NCBI RefSeq assembly: GCF_003597395.2
Contig: NC_133771.1
Coordinates: forward strand, 54,787,475 to 54,851,474
Source of the DNA: Chelonoidis abingdonii
Taxonomy: Eukaryota > Chordata > Testudines > Testudinidae
Length of the DNA stretch: 64,000 nt
Direction: 5' to 3'
Shown here: one piece after another, positions 12,370-25,838 of the stretch
Layout: every line of letters begins with the position of its first letter
Position numbering within the stretch: position 1 is the stretch's first letter
Translations under genes and position numbers: made by a program
The notes under the pieces: model-generated
Told to the model about the DNA's origin: nothing
The model's input: only the letters and a program-made list of their open reading frames with translations
Databases searched by the model: none

Positions 12370-13990
12370 ACATTGACTAGAACTTACTCATGGACAGGCC
12401 CAGCCTTAGGGAAAATGGCGTCCTGGACAAACATGTATTTTGGCACCATGGCCCCTGATGCATCCCCGGTCTCTCCATCCCACCATCACCCACTAGGCCC
12501 CGCTTCCTAGAGGAACAGTCCTGTATTTAAGACCTCCTGCAGGTGCTCTGACTTTTTCTTCAAAACAGGCAAATTGTCCTATATTTTCTGCCTCCTCCCC
12601 ATCAGTACTGATGGGTCCTGCTGCTGACCAGATCCCTGCTTGCCAGCAGCCCTCCCACCAGCGTTGAGTGGGGGTGCCCAGTGGCCGACAATAGGGATGG
12701 GTGTACAAGGTTGGTGGTGGGGAAAGATGCAGCACATGGTGCCAGCTGCTCCCCCTGCTAGTCCATCAGTGTAGCCTCCTTTGCGTGCCAGCTCTCGGCC
12801 ATCAGGCCCTTTTCTCCTGCAGTGGTTGGTAAGTGCAGGCAGGCACCAGGCAGCGAACAGTTACTTGCTGCCTCTGCTGCCTACCTATCAGCCCTTTACG
12901 TACTCCTCCCTCTCACTGTCCTTTCCCTGCTTTGCTTCTTCACCCCACCCTCAACCCCAGATATCTCCAGTAGTGGGGCGTGTCCCACTCCCAACACTGT
13001 GCGAAGAACCAGCTCCTGGTCAGAGCACTCAGCTCACCAGCAGCCTGGCTGGCAGGCTTCTTCCTTCCCCCACTGCCTCTGGCTGGGCTGGTACCCAGGA
13101 AGGCCCAACACCCTCTGGCCCAGTGCGCTGGCCAGGAGGAGTCAAGTCCTGCATGTGCAAAAGACCCACACAGTGCTGGCACAGGGAAGCCTCTCCACCC
13201 CTCAGCTAAGCTCTGGAGTGGCAGGGGGGAAGCAATTTCCAGCCTGTTCACACCCCAAACCTGCAGGCTCCACAGCAGCCCATGGGGCATAGCAGTTTGT
13301 TCACCCACCACCACCACCTTGGGTCCTGCCCCCAGGGAGCATGGGGCAGCTCTTCCCCCTAAGCACCCTTCCCTGATGAGCCACCTCTCTGGCCACATTC
13401 GCTTAAGTCCCTGCTGTCAAGTTCCTGGTGCATAATGCATTCTTAGGGATTAACCCATCCCTGTCTGTTTTGTAGCAATGACAGGAGGTGGCTGGGTTAT
13501 GTTGGTAGCCAGCAGCAGCCTGGAAGTGTTAGTTGCCTTTCAACACTTTGCAGGCAGAAAGGGACAAGCTGCTTCCAGTCATGGGTGTAGAGGTGGGGAG
13601 AAGAAATGAGCTCTACAAAGACACAAGCCAGGTCATCCCTTCTCCACGTCCTCCTACCCTGCAGCTCGAAGCAGCTCCCATCCCTTCTTTCCCGCACAAT
13701 GACAAAAGGCTGCTGCTGGCCACATTCTGCTGTGAACCCTGGCAGAAATGGGGATGGGGGTATGAGACCCTGCATGTCTTCCCGATGTGTTGCCTCAGGA
13801 AGATGCAATGCTAGGTACCAGTAGAGGTGGGTCCATCCTGAGGGCCCAGCCAGGTGGGTGGAAACTGCTGGGCGTGGAGGGTCAGGTTGGTCAGTAACCC
13901 CCACTGTGTAAGAGGTGTATGGGAGTGTTTGTGTGTCATCTCTCTCCATCTGTGTGTCACTCCTCCCCATGTGACCCCTAAACTTTTAAA
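12370..13990. repeat. GC-rich interspersed block, family unknown
   Basis: Composition rises sharply from the AT-rich neighbours, with many CTG/CAG and CCC runs but few CpG, so it is not a typical CpG island. Overlapping ORFs of 140-157 codons occur on both strands and in several frames, which is what stop-poor GC-rich DNA gives by chance. None shows a recognisable domain, signal peptide or codon bias. The AT content returns near 13985. An old repeat or decayed retroelement is most likely. Confidence 0.35.
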
Positions 13991-14354
13991 GATAAGGTAA
14001 ATATTGTGTAGTTGGATTCCTTTTGTTTGTTTTTAATGGGGACTCAATCAATTTGATGTTAGTTTCAACATTTGTACTGCATAATTCTGATTGATTGCCA
14101 TTTAACTCATTTGAATAAGAGTAATTTTACAAGGCGTTCCATATTCAACATATGGTAATATGATCACCTTATCACTTCCTCCTCCCTCCATTGCCTCATG
14201 CTCCCTTCCATGGCCTCTTGACCATGGTGCCCCCCTGACCAGTGCACCCTGGTGGTCACCACAAGGCCCACTCATAAGGTTGGTCCTGCTTATGCAAGTA
14301 TTTGAAGAATGTGGCCAGGTTTTGGACATCTTAGCATTTATTTATGTAGCAAAG

Positions 14355-14843
14355 TGATGGCTCAACAGTGCGGCACCTCAGGCTGGTTATCTCAGAAATT
14401 AGCTGTCCAGCACTCAGAGCACCCTCTACAGGCCAATGGCTCACCTGCCGCTGGCCCCCATGTGCCTCCAGACCTGGTTCCCCTCTTTCCTCAGAGTTCT
14501 GCCCCAACAGTTCTTTTGCAACCCCAGTACCTGTTTTGGTCTTTGGCCAGGCCCACAGCCTGGGGATTTGCCAGGCTGGAGCTCCCCAGCTCCTCCTCCT
14601 TTTCCCCACCACTGTTCTGTCTCAAGTACCCTTCTCTCCCAAGCAGCCAGATACTTCTCTCTCAAGAGCTAGAGAGATTGACTTAGCACTTGGCTCACAA
14701 CCCTTTTGTAGGGCCAGCTGTCTCCTATTTGGGCATGGCCCCAGGTGTGGCTGCCTTCCCTTTTTTATTGGCTCTCAGCCCCATTCCTCTCCAAGGGCTG
14801 GCTTTTAACCCTTTCACAGGAGTGGGGCTACTTCCCTGCTACA
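14355..14843 (-). repeat. LTR-like repeat, minus strand
   Basis: On the minus strand it starts TGTAGCAGGGAAG at 14843, runs through a GC-moderate block and stops near 14355, where the plus strand has a TG. Sharp composition edges support an inserted element. I found no clear TSD. The 90-146 codon ORFs on both strands have no recognised domain. Confidence 0.4.
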
Positions 14844-17424
14844 GTTTAATTTTGTGGGATCATTCAGGAAAAAGAGTAGATTTAAATCTTATACGTGGAT
14901 TTAGTTATTGTATTGATGGTTTTATATTCAAATTTTATTCCTTGCCTGAACCATATTTACATATTCATGAGTAGAAGTAATATTTTAGATTGGATAGATT
15001 TAGAATCCCATTTTTACCAGGATCACAAGACTTGCACCTGGGATTCTACAATCTAAACTGATCACCTTAATTCTTATTGTTTCTTCCTTGGGTATTGAAC
15101 TATAAATTCTCTTCTATTCTATAATGTCTTCCTTTTCCAAATATCCATTGGTATTTTCCTCTGTGTGTCCATGTGTGTAATCTTTGGCACACTTGACATC
15201 TGTTGAACTGATAAGTGATTTTATGAGAACTTTGGACAGGTATTGCCAACCACAAGTCAGTAGTTCCTAAAATTGCTCAGTAGTGAGTGACTGCACTGTG
15301 CAATTCTATAAAGATTCAGAAAGGGAAAACTTTATAAATATATTCAACAGTGAAACACACTGATGATATGAAATTAGACTGTGAACAGGTGTGTGTGTCT
15401 GGTGAGGGGGATAGATGTAGGGAAGTACAAAAGGTTAAAAAAATCCCAAACCTTTATTAATTACTGGAATACCCCAGATAATCACAATTTCTCTTAAGAC
15501 CTCTTTTCAGTGCTATTTCTATTGCTAATTTGCATATTAAGATTCTTTACCATGTGCTAGTGTAACATTTCTTTAGAGGAAAAAAAGAAATGCTTCCAAT
15601 GTTGGCATGTCCTTTGCTGTTATTGGTGTCATGTATTCCACTGCTTCCTCATTTATTAGTTGCTATTTGTTACAATCAGCTCCAGCTAAGAGTCACACTG
15701 GTCTGTTTTCTTATTCACAGTATTTCTGTTGTATTAATATGAGATTGTTTCTTTTTGCAGGAGAAATAAGATGAGTGCCTTACATGTGGATTTCATTTGA
15801 CACAATTCAGTTTCATGTGGAATCTAATAATAATAACTTTCTATTGTATTTATTTTGCCAGTACCATCTGTTCATTGTATAGTCTTGTTTCCTTTTCTGT
15901 CACAATGGCAAAACTCCCACTGACTTTATTGGCAACAGGAATTCACAGTTTCTTAAAGCATGCTAGAATATATGAAAGGAAGAAAAATGACATGAAATTA
16001 TATTATAAGAATTTTTTATTTTGATTTCAAAAGCATATAAATTCTTACAGCAGTTTTTTCAATAAAGTTCTTCTCACAATTAGGTACACAATTTAAAAAT
16101 GAATGACTTAGTTTTCATCCCTAAATGTAATAAACTATGCACAGCAGCATAATCCTAAATCCCAATAGCAAACTATTGATATCAGCAGGCAGGGTTCAAA
16201 CAACAGTTTTATTTGTTTTCCCCTGAAACAGAAATGTCCCTTAACTTTCATCAAATATTCTAACTAATTGGACATCCTTCCTTTAAATATCATGTCATCT
16301 GATTTTTTTTTTTTATTTTAGGAAGTTTCTCTTTTTCCTATCACTCCAATGTTTGATGCATTATTTGCATTTTTAGGCTTGGAAGAAAGTGAACTTCTCA
16401 CAGTGGGGTTCTGAGTTTTCTAAAGGAAGGGAATCTATGCTGTCACATGAGCTTTGTGGAAAAGCATAACAGCTTGTAAAAGCTCACAACAGTTAATGAA
16501 TAAAACATGAAACCTATTCACGAATGTGCATTGCCCTTTAGACTAGGAGCATCCAAACTGCTGCGTATAAGAGACATCATCATTTTTTCTTAACTCTTCA
16601 GGAGACCTTGCAGTGCAAATTTCTTCTCTACAATGCCCTTTTGCTTAGTTTTGTTTGAATAATTGATATTTTCATTGAATTCAGCAAATAATTCAAGAAG
16701 TTCTTTTCCAAATATTCATGCAACTCAACCACACCAATCACGGTTACAAAAGTTCTAGAATATTGAGAGCCACAAAATACAAAACTATTTAGGCAATATT
16801 TATCCCAACAGCTACAATATTAAATTGTGCGCTGTTTTTTGGCAGTGTCTTAAGTAATAAAATCCATGTGTTACTGAACATACTTAAATTTTAAAGGACT
16901 TTTAAAAAGCATATTTTTCATATAATTAGAAAGAATGTCCATAATTCAAAATACTGATTAAACTGCCAAAATGAGATGAGGACCCTAACTTTAATGTGTG
17001 TTCTTGCACAAAGTCTCACTGGGCTCCTCAACCCTGACAGCTTTACTAGGCTCCATTAACCATTAGTTAAATTAGCCATAACTTTTTAACATTATTGGCT
17101 AATTGCTTTGTGAATTTGAGGTAACTCCAGAGTATACTAAAGCTCCATAACAATACAATAAGCTTTTACTTCACAGTGTGATATCACACTATTTAAATCT
17201 TGATTGATGGCTGATCTTCAGAAGCTAAAATGAAATGTTTTGCATTCCTAAACAGCAAGAACTGAATGCAAGAGTGAGGATTTTACTGTCAGATTCAAAT
17301 ACAGATTTCATTGTGCTAAAAATATTTGTGAAGGTGACCAGCTGAAGTTTTCAGAAGCAATTAATAAAGAGTATCCCAACTCAGAAACATTATCGCCATT
17401 ACTTAGGGATGATGACCAGAAGTT
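14844..17424. other. Unannotated AT-rich DNA
   Basis: No gene, RNA gene or family recognised. 'caaaactcccactgac' near 15909 belongs to a short recurring motif described in the findings. A T run is at 16302-16313. Confidence 0.4.
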
Positions 17425-18339
17425 ATGGGAGTGAAGCAGTAATTACAGTCTGAAATACTCAAGACCCTTTCTTGAGCAATGCAAGTTTATTAATCGGTTC
17501 ATCAATGGAAAGTGGGCATACACCAGCCTTTGTAACCTGAGCAGATTTACCAAACGCTTCAGTCAAACTCACTGGTAAGGATAAACATTAAAATAAGTAT
17601 ACATGATCACAAAAAGATAGATTTTAAGTAATTATTAGTGTAAGCAAAAATCAGAGTACTTACCAAAGGAAAATAAAACACAAGCACACAGTCTACATTC
17701 TCACAACCTTAATAGACTAGGCAATATTTGGACTTAGCAATTTTTCTCACCTCACTGGATACAAGTTGGTTACACTCTTTCATATGCAGGCTCTCCCTGC
17801 TAGCCTGGGGACCAGTTTCCTCAGCTCCAGCATTCTTGTTGCCTTCAGCATGGGTAGGAAAGGAGAAAGGAGAAACCAATGTGCCCCATCCTCTATTTTA
17901 TATCTTCATTTCATGTGCTTGGAGAACACAAGTCCAGGCATATCTGATTGGCATTGCTGAGTCACCAGGTTGAGCAATTCCTCTATCACGACCTTCTGCA
18001 GGCGAGGCATTGAATTCTAGCTCCCTTGTTGGACAATGGCTGTTGATGGTTGGTTGATACCCACTTGAGCGTTGTTACTTCTCATGTTGTTTTCTCTGGG
18101 TATCTAATATCTGGGCGATTCCCCAACTCACAGCATATTTTAGTGACAACCATAGAACACAATCTCATGACTTCGTATGCACCAATGATATACATATTTA
18201 GATAGATCTATGGTTTTCAGTAGATCATAACCTTTCCCATCATACCTTACATGGCATGCTTTATATGAAATATCACAATTATATATAAATGATGAATATG
18301 GGGGTTACAGTGCACTCCCACGAGATACAGAGTGTCACA
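17425..18339 (-). mobile_element. LTR of an endogenous retroelement, minus strand
   Basis: The minus-strand start TGTGACACTCTG lies at 18339. The body is AT-rich with repeated 'atatgaaatatcac'-like text. A polyadenylation signal AATAAA (minus) lies at 17488-17493, about 60 bases before the likely end. No internal genes flank it, so a solo LTR is likely. The 17425 edge is approximate and no TSD was resolved. Confidence 0.6.
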
Positions 18340-18378
18340 GTGGGTGAACTACTAGTTGAAAGATGGTAGGTACTGTAA

Positions 18379-18535
18379 AGGTATGGCTACACTCACTTTA
18401 CAGCGCTGCAACTTTCGTGCTCAGGGGTGTGAAAAAACACCCCCCTGAGCGCTGCAAGATACAGTGCTGTAAAGCATCAGTGTAATCCAGTGCTGCCATG
18501 GCAGCGCTTTGAAATTCCAAGTGTAGCCATAACCT
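18379..18535. mobile_element. MITE with 'aggtatggctacact' ends
   Basis: The ends 'aggtatggctacact' and 'agtgtagccataacct' form inverted repeats. An inner hairpin pairs 'ctcaggggtgtg' with 'cacccccctgag' near 18420-18450. It has no coding capacity, and the TSD could not be resolved. Confidence 0.8.
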
Positions 18536-18540
18536 AAGAG

Positions 18541-19545
18541 CAGTTATCAATGAATTGCTGTCAATATCGCAGGGCATGTCTAGTGTGATCTCATAGGGTC
18601 ATTGCTGAGTCTGGTACTTTTCAACATTTTCACTGATGATTTGATAATGGAGTGGAGAGTTTGCTTACAAAATCTGTGAATGACACCAAGTTAGGAGGGG
18701 TTGCAAGCATTTTGGAGGAAAGGATTAGGATTCAAATTGACCTTGATAAATTGGAGAATTGGTAAGTAACCAACAAAACGTAGTTGAATAGAAAAAAGTG
18801 CAACATATTACGCTTAGGAAGGAAAAATCAAATAATCCCCATTTTGTAGTTGTGTAACTGGCTGAGTGGTAGTACTGCTGCAAAGAATCTGGGCGTTATA
18901 GTGGATCACAAATTGAGTGAGTCAACAGTTGCAAAATAAGCTAACATCATTCTGGCTTCTATTAATAGGAGTGATTTATGTAGGGTGCAGGAGATAACTC
19001 TCCCCGCTCTACTCAGCACTGATGAGGCCTCAGCTGGAGTACTGTGTCTAGCTCTTTGTGCAACACTTCACAAAAGATGTAGACAAACTGGAGAGAGTCC
19101 AGAGGAGAACAACAACGATAAAAAGTCTAGAAAACTGGAACTATGAGGAAAGACTAAAAAAAAAAACTGGGTATCTTTAGTCTTGAGAAAAGACAGAGTG
19201 GGGACGAGATAACAGTCTTCAAATATCTTAAGGGCTGATAAAAAGAAAGTGGTAATCACTTGCTCTCCATATTCACTAAAGGTAGAACAAGAAGTAATGG
19301 GCTTAATCTACAGCAAAGGATATTTAGGTTAGATATTAGGAAAAACAGCTATAAGAGTAGTTAAGCTCTGAAATAGATTTCCGAAGGAGGTTATAGAATC
19401 CCCATCATTGGAGGCTTTTAGGAACAGGTTAGACAAATATGTATCAGGGATGGTCGAGGCATACTTGGTCCTGCACCGAGGGATTGACTAGATGATCTAT
19501 CAAGGTCTCTTTCAGGCCTACATTTCTATAATTCTATGATATATC
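18541..19545 (+). mobile_element. CR1 LINE 3' fragment
   Basis: The fragment starts within the reverse-transcriptase gene: translated pieces read ...LVLFNIFTD-like and NDTKLGGVASILEE-like text near 18615-18720, broken by stops. It runs through the thumb/3' region and ends with 'ggattgactagatga', then 'ttctataattctatgat' at 19525-19543. This is the ATTCTATG-tailed CR1 subfamily, different from the copy at 3040. Confidence 0.85.
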
Positions 19546-22032
19546 CCAGAGCAAGTTAAAGGCAACTCAAGCCCCTCACATTCGTGATGCTATGGACAAA
19601 TAAATCTAGATGTCTCTCCTCTTTTTAGTTTTCCTTCTTTTTCTAAAGCTTGATTTAAATCTAGTTAGAAGTTTGGTCAATATTCCTGATTTCATCACTA
19701 TTATTTATTTCCAAAAATAACAAGTGCAAAGAATGCATGTGTTTTACAAAAGAAAAATGATAGAATATCAATATTCAACCTGAAGCATTTGATTTATATA
19801 CAAAGCAGTATAATACACCTGGGTATTATCCAAATGTTTTAGTCTGTTTTGGCACTGCAACTCAGTTTCAGTCAGAAAAACATAACCTTTCAGGGTGCTT
19901 TTGTTTGCATATAACACCAGTTCTGACCTTTATAGGTAAAGAATTCGAATAGCAGGAAATGCTTCAAGGTGGTTTTGTAATTTGGACAACTATTTCTGAG
20001 GGACTAAGCAGAGATTATGAAACTCATTTCTCTTTTGACCTAAAGCAGATCTTTTAACCTAATTCTTCAGAATCCCAAAACTGGTACATTAATCCACTAA
20101 TCCTTCAAGTTTTCCAAATAATTGAAAGTCCATTATCTGGTAACACAATCACAAACTGAAGACCCATTGGAGAGACTGTGACCTCTTTGAAGTCCAGATA
20201 ATGAAATATCTTATGTTGTACTTTTCTCATGATTACAGCCTTTTACAGTTTTCCTTTGTTTTTGAGTAACAGAAATGTCCTCTAATTTGAAATAAATTCC
20301 CACAATAAATTTACATACTTAAAATATGCTTTGGGTTTATATTATTCTTATAAGCAACCCTGTACTAGGTGCCGGAGAAATATCTGACCCGTTGGAAACA
20401 AGGAGTTAACTTTAAGTCATCATTGCCGTCATTTTGCACTAGTGCTCACTGGGAGAGTTTCAAGAGTGACTGAAAGACAGCAGGGGTAAAACATCTTTGG
20501 GATGGTAGCACTCCATGTGCACTAGTCATAGGACTGTATGTAATTTTCTGCATATGCTTGAATTTTCTGCATATATGATAGCTCTTTTATATTCTTGCTA
20601 TAAATTCTAACACTTGAGGATAAGATCTCGCTGACTGAAACTGATTACTGAGGCTGGGAACCCTTCAGTGGAGTATTGTTGCCAGTTGACATATATCAGT
20701 GGAACAGTGTCAGCTTCTAGGACACTATATAAAGATGCTGAACTTATCAGCTGACTTACCCAGATGTCAAGTCACAGGACCCTGCACAGAGATTCAGAGC
20801 TATTTTACTGACTCACCCTGGCAGATAGATCCTATTAGTTCCAACCCAGGAATATAAAATATATGAGTGTCTCTCTGAGCTAGAGGGAAATAGAGGTAGG
20901 GATAAAAGGTTTGGTGGGAGCAGTACTGGAAACAGTCAAGTTTAGCAAGTTCAGCTGAAGATTGTTGCACTTTCCCATATTCTACTCAATTTTCATAAAG
21001 GATTTGGATAGCTTTGTATCAGTGTCCTGAACTTTTCACAAATCTAGCAGTTGAGCCTAATTTTAGATTACGTATTTACGTATAAATGACCCAAGATGAG
21101 ATAATGGTGGTTTAGATTTTAGATTTTACCCTCATCATTATGTCAGTAACAAAGGCTTGATACAATGCCCATTTTTTAAGTTAATGGAAATTTTTCTATT
21201 GGCTTCAATGGACCTCAGGTCATGATCTAAATGACTAGATAGATAGATAGATTGATAGATTTTTTTTATAATGTTATATTCAAATTTTGGCTCTGTGACT
21301 GGCTTTTTCTGTGGCATTGAACAAGTCATTCAACTTCTCTGTTATGAGAATGAATAGGATGTTATGATAATGAATTAAACTTTCCAAAGTATATTTAAAG
21401 ATTACAAAGTCTATGAAATTGCTAAGTATTCTTTTTTGCTTCTTATGCAATCCTGAGGTGATGGACTAAAGTGTCCAAAGAGATGACTTTAAAGACCTTA
21501 AAATCTAAGAATAGGAAGAATAAACAGCTGATGTTTCCATTTTAATTAGATGGACATAAGTGAATTTATCAGCCTGTAGCTAGTATGTACGTCAAGACAA
21601 AGCCATTCACTGACTATTCATCAGAAACTACTGTGTGTGTTCTATCTGTGATATAAAGGATTTCCATGAAAGCTAAGCAGATGTGTAACTCAGATGAATT
21701 ATCTATCTGTTTCTGACAGTGGGTTATGTAATTTTGATGCCATAATTAAACTCGAGGCCCTCATTATATGTGTACTATTCCATTGCATCAGCCAAAAGTG
21801 AAAGTGAAGAGCTTATTGATATTATTGGAATCCCCAGTGTAATGGCAGTGATAGACTGTACTTGTGCATTTGCAGTTCCTACTGAGAACATGGATACCCT
21901 ATCAGTAACAGATACAAAATGTATTGACAGAGAATAAATCTATGTGAAAAGTACTTTGTGATGATAGAATATCACAGGTAACCTACCTTCCGTATACTAC
22001 CTCCCTACATAATTCAGATATCTGCAATCACT
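19546..22032. other. Unannotated AT-rich DNA
   Basis: No gene or family recognised. A short (GATA)n run is at about 21235-21257. A 'ggcttcaatgg' motif copy is near 21200. Confidence 0.4.
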
Positions 22033-22316
22033 GAGGCTTGATCTACACTTAAAATTTAGGTTGACATACCTATGGTGCTTAGGGGTGTGAAAAATGCACA
22101 CCGCTGAGAACCTTAGCTATGCTGATCTAACTCCCATGGTAGATGCAATTAGGTGACAGAAGAATGCTTCCATCAAACTAGTGACCATCGCACAGGGAGG
22201 TGATGTTCCTACAGTGATGGAAAAACTCCTTCCATCACTATTGGTTTTTTCTACAATATGGAAATAGGCCATCATAGCTATGGCACTATAGTCCCCCTAG
22301 TGTAGACATTGTCAGA
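22033..22316. mobile_element. MITE with 'tctacact...agtgtaga' ends
   Basis: The left end 'ggcttgatctacactt' and right end 'ctagtgtagacattg' are inverted repeats. An inner hairpin near 22080-22105 pairs 'ggggtgtg' with 'cacaccgct'. The element resembles the many small DNA elements of this genome that share these ends. Confidence 0.7.
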
Positions 22317-25210
22317 CTTACCCATCCAGTTCATGGTAGTGATAGAAGAAATTGTGTCCTTCAGGAACTTTCTTCCAGTTTCAAGTATAATTATCATTCT
22401 TAACTATGAGCTAAATTCTTCGTTTCTTCATACCTATGCAAACAAATGTGTGGTTACAATTATGAAGTCAAAATATGCCCACAGTTATCACCTCACAAAG
22501 GAAATAAAAGGAGTTACTCAGATACTGCTGCTGTGAGGTTATCTTTAATTTTTTTAAAAATAGTTATCACTTTAAATACTCATTCGTTGATGTTCTGACT
22601 TTTCTTCCTCTTTCTCTAACTTTTATATTTACTCTTAATTGTTGTGTAAAATACTGACTTCCTATCGACCACTTTGGTCAAAGAATTATTTGCACTAGTA
22701 GCAATTTAATTAATAGGAAGATATTTTTCTTTGTCATTTTGCAATTTGCTACAATATAGCAGTCTGTCAACTGTAGCAAAGAGAATTTATTATAATTTTA
22801 AATTTCTCTTCTATGACCTAGTGAGGACTTAAAAGGCACATAAAAAAAGGCTGAAGCCCAAATTATTTTTTTTATTCTTTAATCAGAAAAATTTTCCCAT
22901 TGACTTCAACACTCCGATTTGCCTAAGAAAAGATTGCATAAGGACGTCTTGGATTGGGCTGTATATGTGTTAATGTTTTATTTGTTAGATCTATTTATGG
23001 TATCCTTGTTTATTGTACTAAATACTTTTTGAAATAAAAATGTCATACATAAATGAAAAAAGAACACCCTTCACCACACACACCCACACACCCACACACG
23101 GTTCTGTCAATCAGATGTATGACTTCTGGGAGTTTTGCACTTCAAAGGAGACAGAATTTCACCCTTTATTTTTATAATATATTACCAATTTAAAAACTAT
23201 TGAGTCAATGTTTCATTTGGCCCTAAAAGAAAAGTATTCAGTATTCTCAGCAAAAAAAAAATATATATATTTCAGGTTGAATGAAACATTTTGTTTTTTC
23301 TTTTGTCATTTTCTTATTAAGAGCACAGGAAACTTTGCAATCACCATTCATAAACTCTCCAGAAAATACGTGAGCCCCTTTATGTCCATAGCAACATGGT
23401 GAGAAAACATGGTGAGAAAGCTTCCTAGCCACTGGATTGGGATGCTGGGGAAAGGTCTTTCAGACTGTCCTGTTGAAGTTGTTCCACTTTATATAAATAC
23501 TAAAACATGCATTGGTCTGTAGAAAACATGAGAATAACTCTATAGCCTGTTGACTAAACAAGACATCCAGGCAAGAGTCCCTCCTCTAATTAACACATTT
23601 CAACCTCATGAAAACAGAGTTCAAATTTTTCAATAGGAAATTATCAGAAATCAGTACATTCACATAGCATGCTTAGATTTAATCAAATCAGCAGTTTCTA
23701 GTGAAAAACTCTTCCATTGGGACTACTTGTATGAGTAAATCGCCATTGGCATGAATAAGGTGCAGCCTCAGTTTAAAAAAAAAAGTTATATATATTAAAG
23801 TACTCAGATTTTATTCCCTGTTTAATTTTTTCTTCTAAATGTGTATTTATTACAGCTAATCCAGCTCCCAATTTTTCAGTGTTTTGAACATCCTCTGTGA
23901 GGTCTCCACTTACTTAACTCTCACTAAGGATGAGTGACTTAGCAATTAAAAGAAAGCATTCTGGCCCAAATTCAATAAGAAACTTAAGCAAACATTTAAC
24001 TTTCAGAATGTGTATCCATCCCTATTCAGAAAAGACCTTAAACCCAGGGATTTAAACTTGTTTTTTAAAGCTAAGCATCTGCTCTTGAGCTTTGCTGGAT
24101 TGGAGCAGTTCTATGAAGGACCAGGATTTTAGATATTGTCATCACTAATTTATGAAAGCCTGTAACCAAATAGGTTTACATATTTGGTTCAACTGGCTGA
24201 ATGTTTATGACAGAGATCTTTTACTGACTGCCATGGACCAGAATTTACAGCTCCTTAATTAGACATGAGGAACCCTGTGCTTATTTATCTCAAAATCAGA
24301 AAGATGTTTTGTTAAAACAATAATAATAGAAATAAAAGCTGAATAGGTCAGTCAGTTTCTAGTGCATACTAGCCTTACATCGCTTCTATCAGAAAAGGAA
24401 CTCCATATTTTACATTATTATTTTTCTTTAAATCAATACACTTGGTTTTAAATAAATCTTACAAAATAAACTTAATCTACTGTGATCTTTCCTAATGCCT
24501 TAATCAAAGAGAAGCTGCTATAAAGATGATGATGATGGGTGTTTCTGCATGCATAGTGAAATGAAGGAAAGTAGAATAAGTATCAGACTACTTTAAATAC
24601 TTTTGAAAAGTGTTAAGTATTAATTAGATGCTTCTGGATGCACAAAGAGTCTAGAGACACATACACTGTACATTTAGATCTTTTGATCTGAAAGCATACA
24701 CATAATTTGCTGGAAGAATAAAGCATTGCAAATTTAAGCACAAATTAAAATGAAAGGATTTGGGGATTCACTATTAAAGAATAAATTTAGCATATGCAGA
24801 TTAGCCCATGGATGACTGGGGTAGCACAGGACTAGGAGTGTTTTAATTCATTCTCTGGTTCAAGCCTAGCTCCAGGTAGAGTAATGAGGTATCTGCATTA
24901 GCTTTTTGCTAAATACAGAACACTGAGTTTGCTGGAGCATTGTGGAGGTAGATAGATGTGGGCACAGAATTGTATTCCAATTTTAGAGGATTTTATTATT
25001 TGGAACCTTGCTTTCATTCTAATTCAGAAAGAAAACCAAAATTAAACAAACAAACGAATAAACAAAAAACAGTGAAAAGAGATGGACAGCAAAGTCTGCC
25101 TTCTGGGCTATCCTGGGGCAATAGATACTGGAAGCTGTGAGGTCACAAGCTATTGTTGGAACATGTCCCAATTATAATAAATATTAGAAGGAATATGAAT
25201 ACAATATTAG
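22317..25210. other. Unannotated AT-rich DNA with small old repeats
   Basis: No gene supported. It holds (CACACACC)n near 23076-23099 and a copy of a short interspersed motif near 23945-24125 ('ttaagcaaacatttaactt' followed by 'gagctttgctggattgg'). An AAAC-rich stretch is near 25043-25068. Confidence 0.4.
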
Positions 25211-25214
25211 AATA

Positions 25215-25807
25215 CGTGATACAGCATGGCCAGAGGGCAGCATGAGAGTGTTAGCAGGGGGCCTTATTCCCTGCCAAGGGAGGAAGGTTTGTTTTAGATT
25301 AACTAGAGCACCTGACTCCAATTAGAGCACCTGACTTCAGTCATCTGATAAAAACCCCTGCTTCAGTCAGATGGTGTGGGAGTTGAAGGAAGAAGATTTG
25401 ATTGGAGCAGAGTGCAGGTTGCAGAAGTGAAGAATTTGATAAGAGAGAAATAGAAAGTTTGGAGGAGTGCTGCGGTGGATTGTGAAGTCCAGAAGAAACC
25501 CTAGGTAAGGGGCACCAGGCTTGTGTAGAAGGGAGGCAAGAAGCCCTTCACAAGCTGAAGGGTAGGAGAGGGAAGTAACCCAGGGGAAGGAACCGCTAGT
25601 TCAAGTGGTTCACCACAACCCTCAGGGCCCCTGGGTTGGGACCTGGAGTAGAGGGCGGGCCCAGGTCCCTCCCTCTCCACTCCCCTCCTCCAAGGACACT
25701 AGTGGAGTAATTAAGAACCAGTTCAGAGGCAAGCAATAGCGCCCTGAACCTACCCCAGAGAAGAGAAAGTGTGAGACCCAGCAGAACAGTACCGGGAATT
25801 TGCCACA
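25215..25807 (+). mobile_element. Solo LTR (593 bp), TSD AATA
   Basis: It starts CGTGATACAGCATGG, with the first T of the usual TG changed to C, and ends AATTTGCCACA. The exact 4-bp duplication AATA is at 25211-25214 and 25808-25811. A 'tgataaaaacccc' promoter-like site is near 25347. It has two units of a 19-bp repeat ('agagcacctgact...'). It is the same family as 27658-28344. The TSD matches on both sides of this single LTR, so it is an independent solo LTR, not half of a provirus with the other copy. Confidence 0.85.
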
Positions 25808-25838
25808 AATATAAGAATAGAATATAGTTTAAAGGAAA

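Noticed and set aside
12781..13970. ORFs of 140-157 codons on both strands
   Set aside because: They overlap in several frames on both strands of a GC-rich, stop-poor repeat, with no domain or splice structure.
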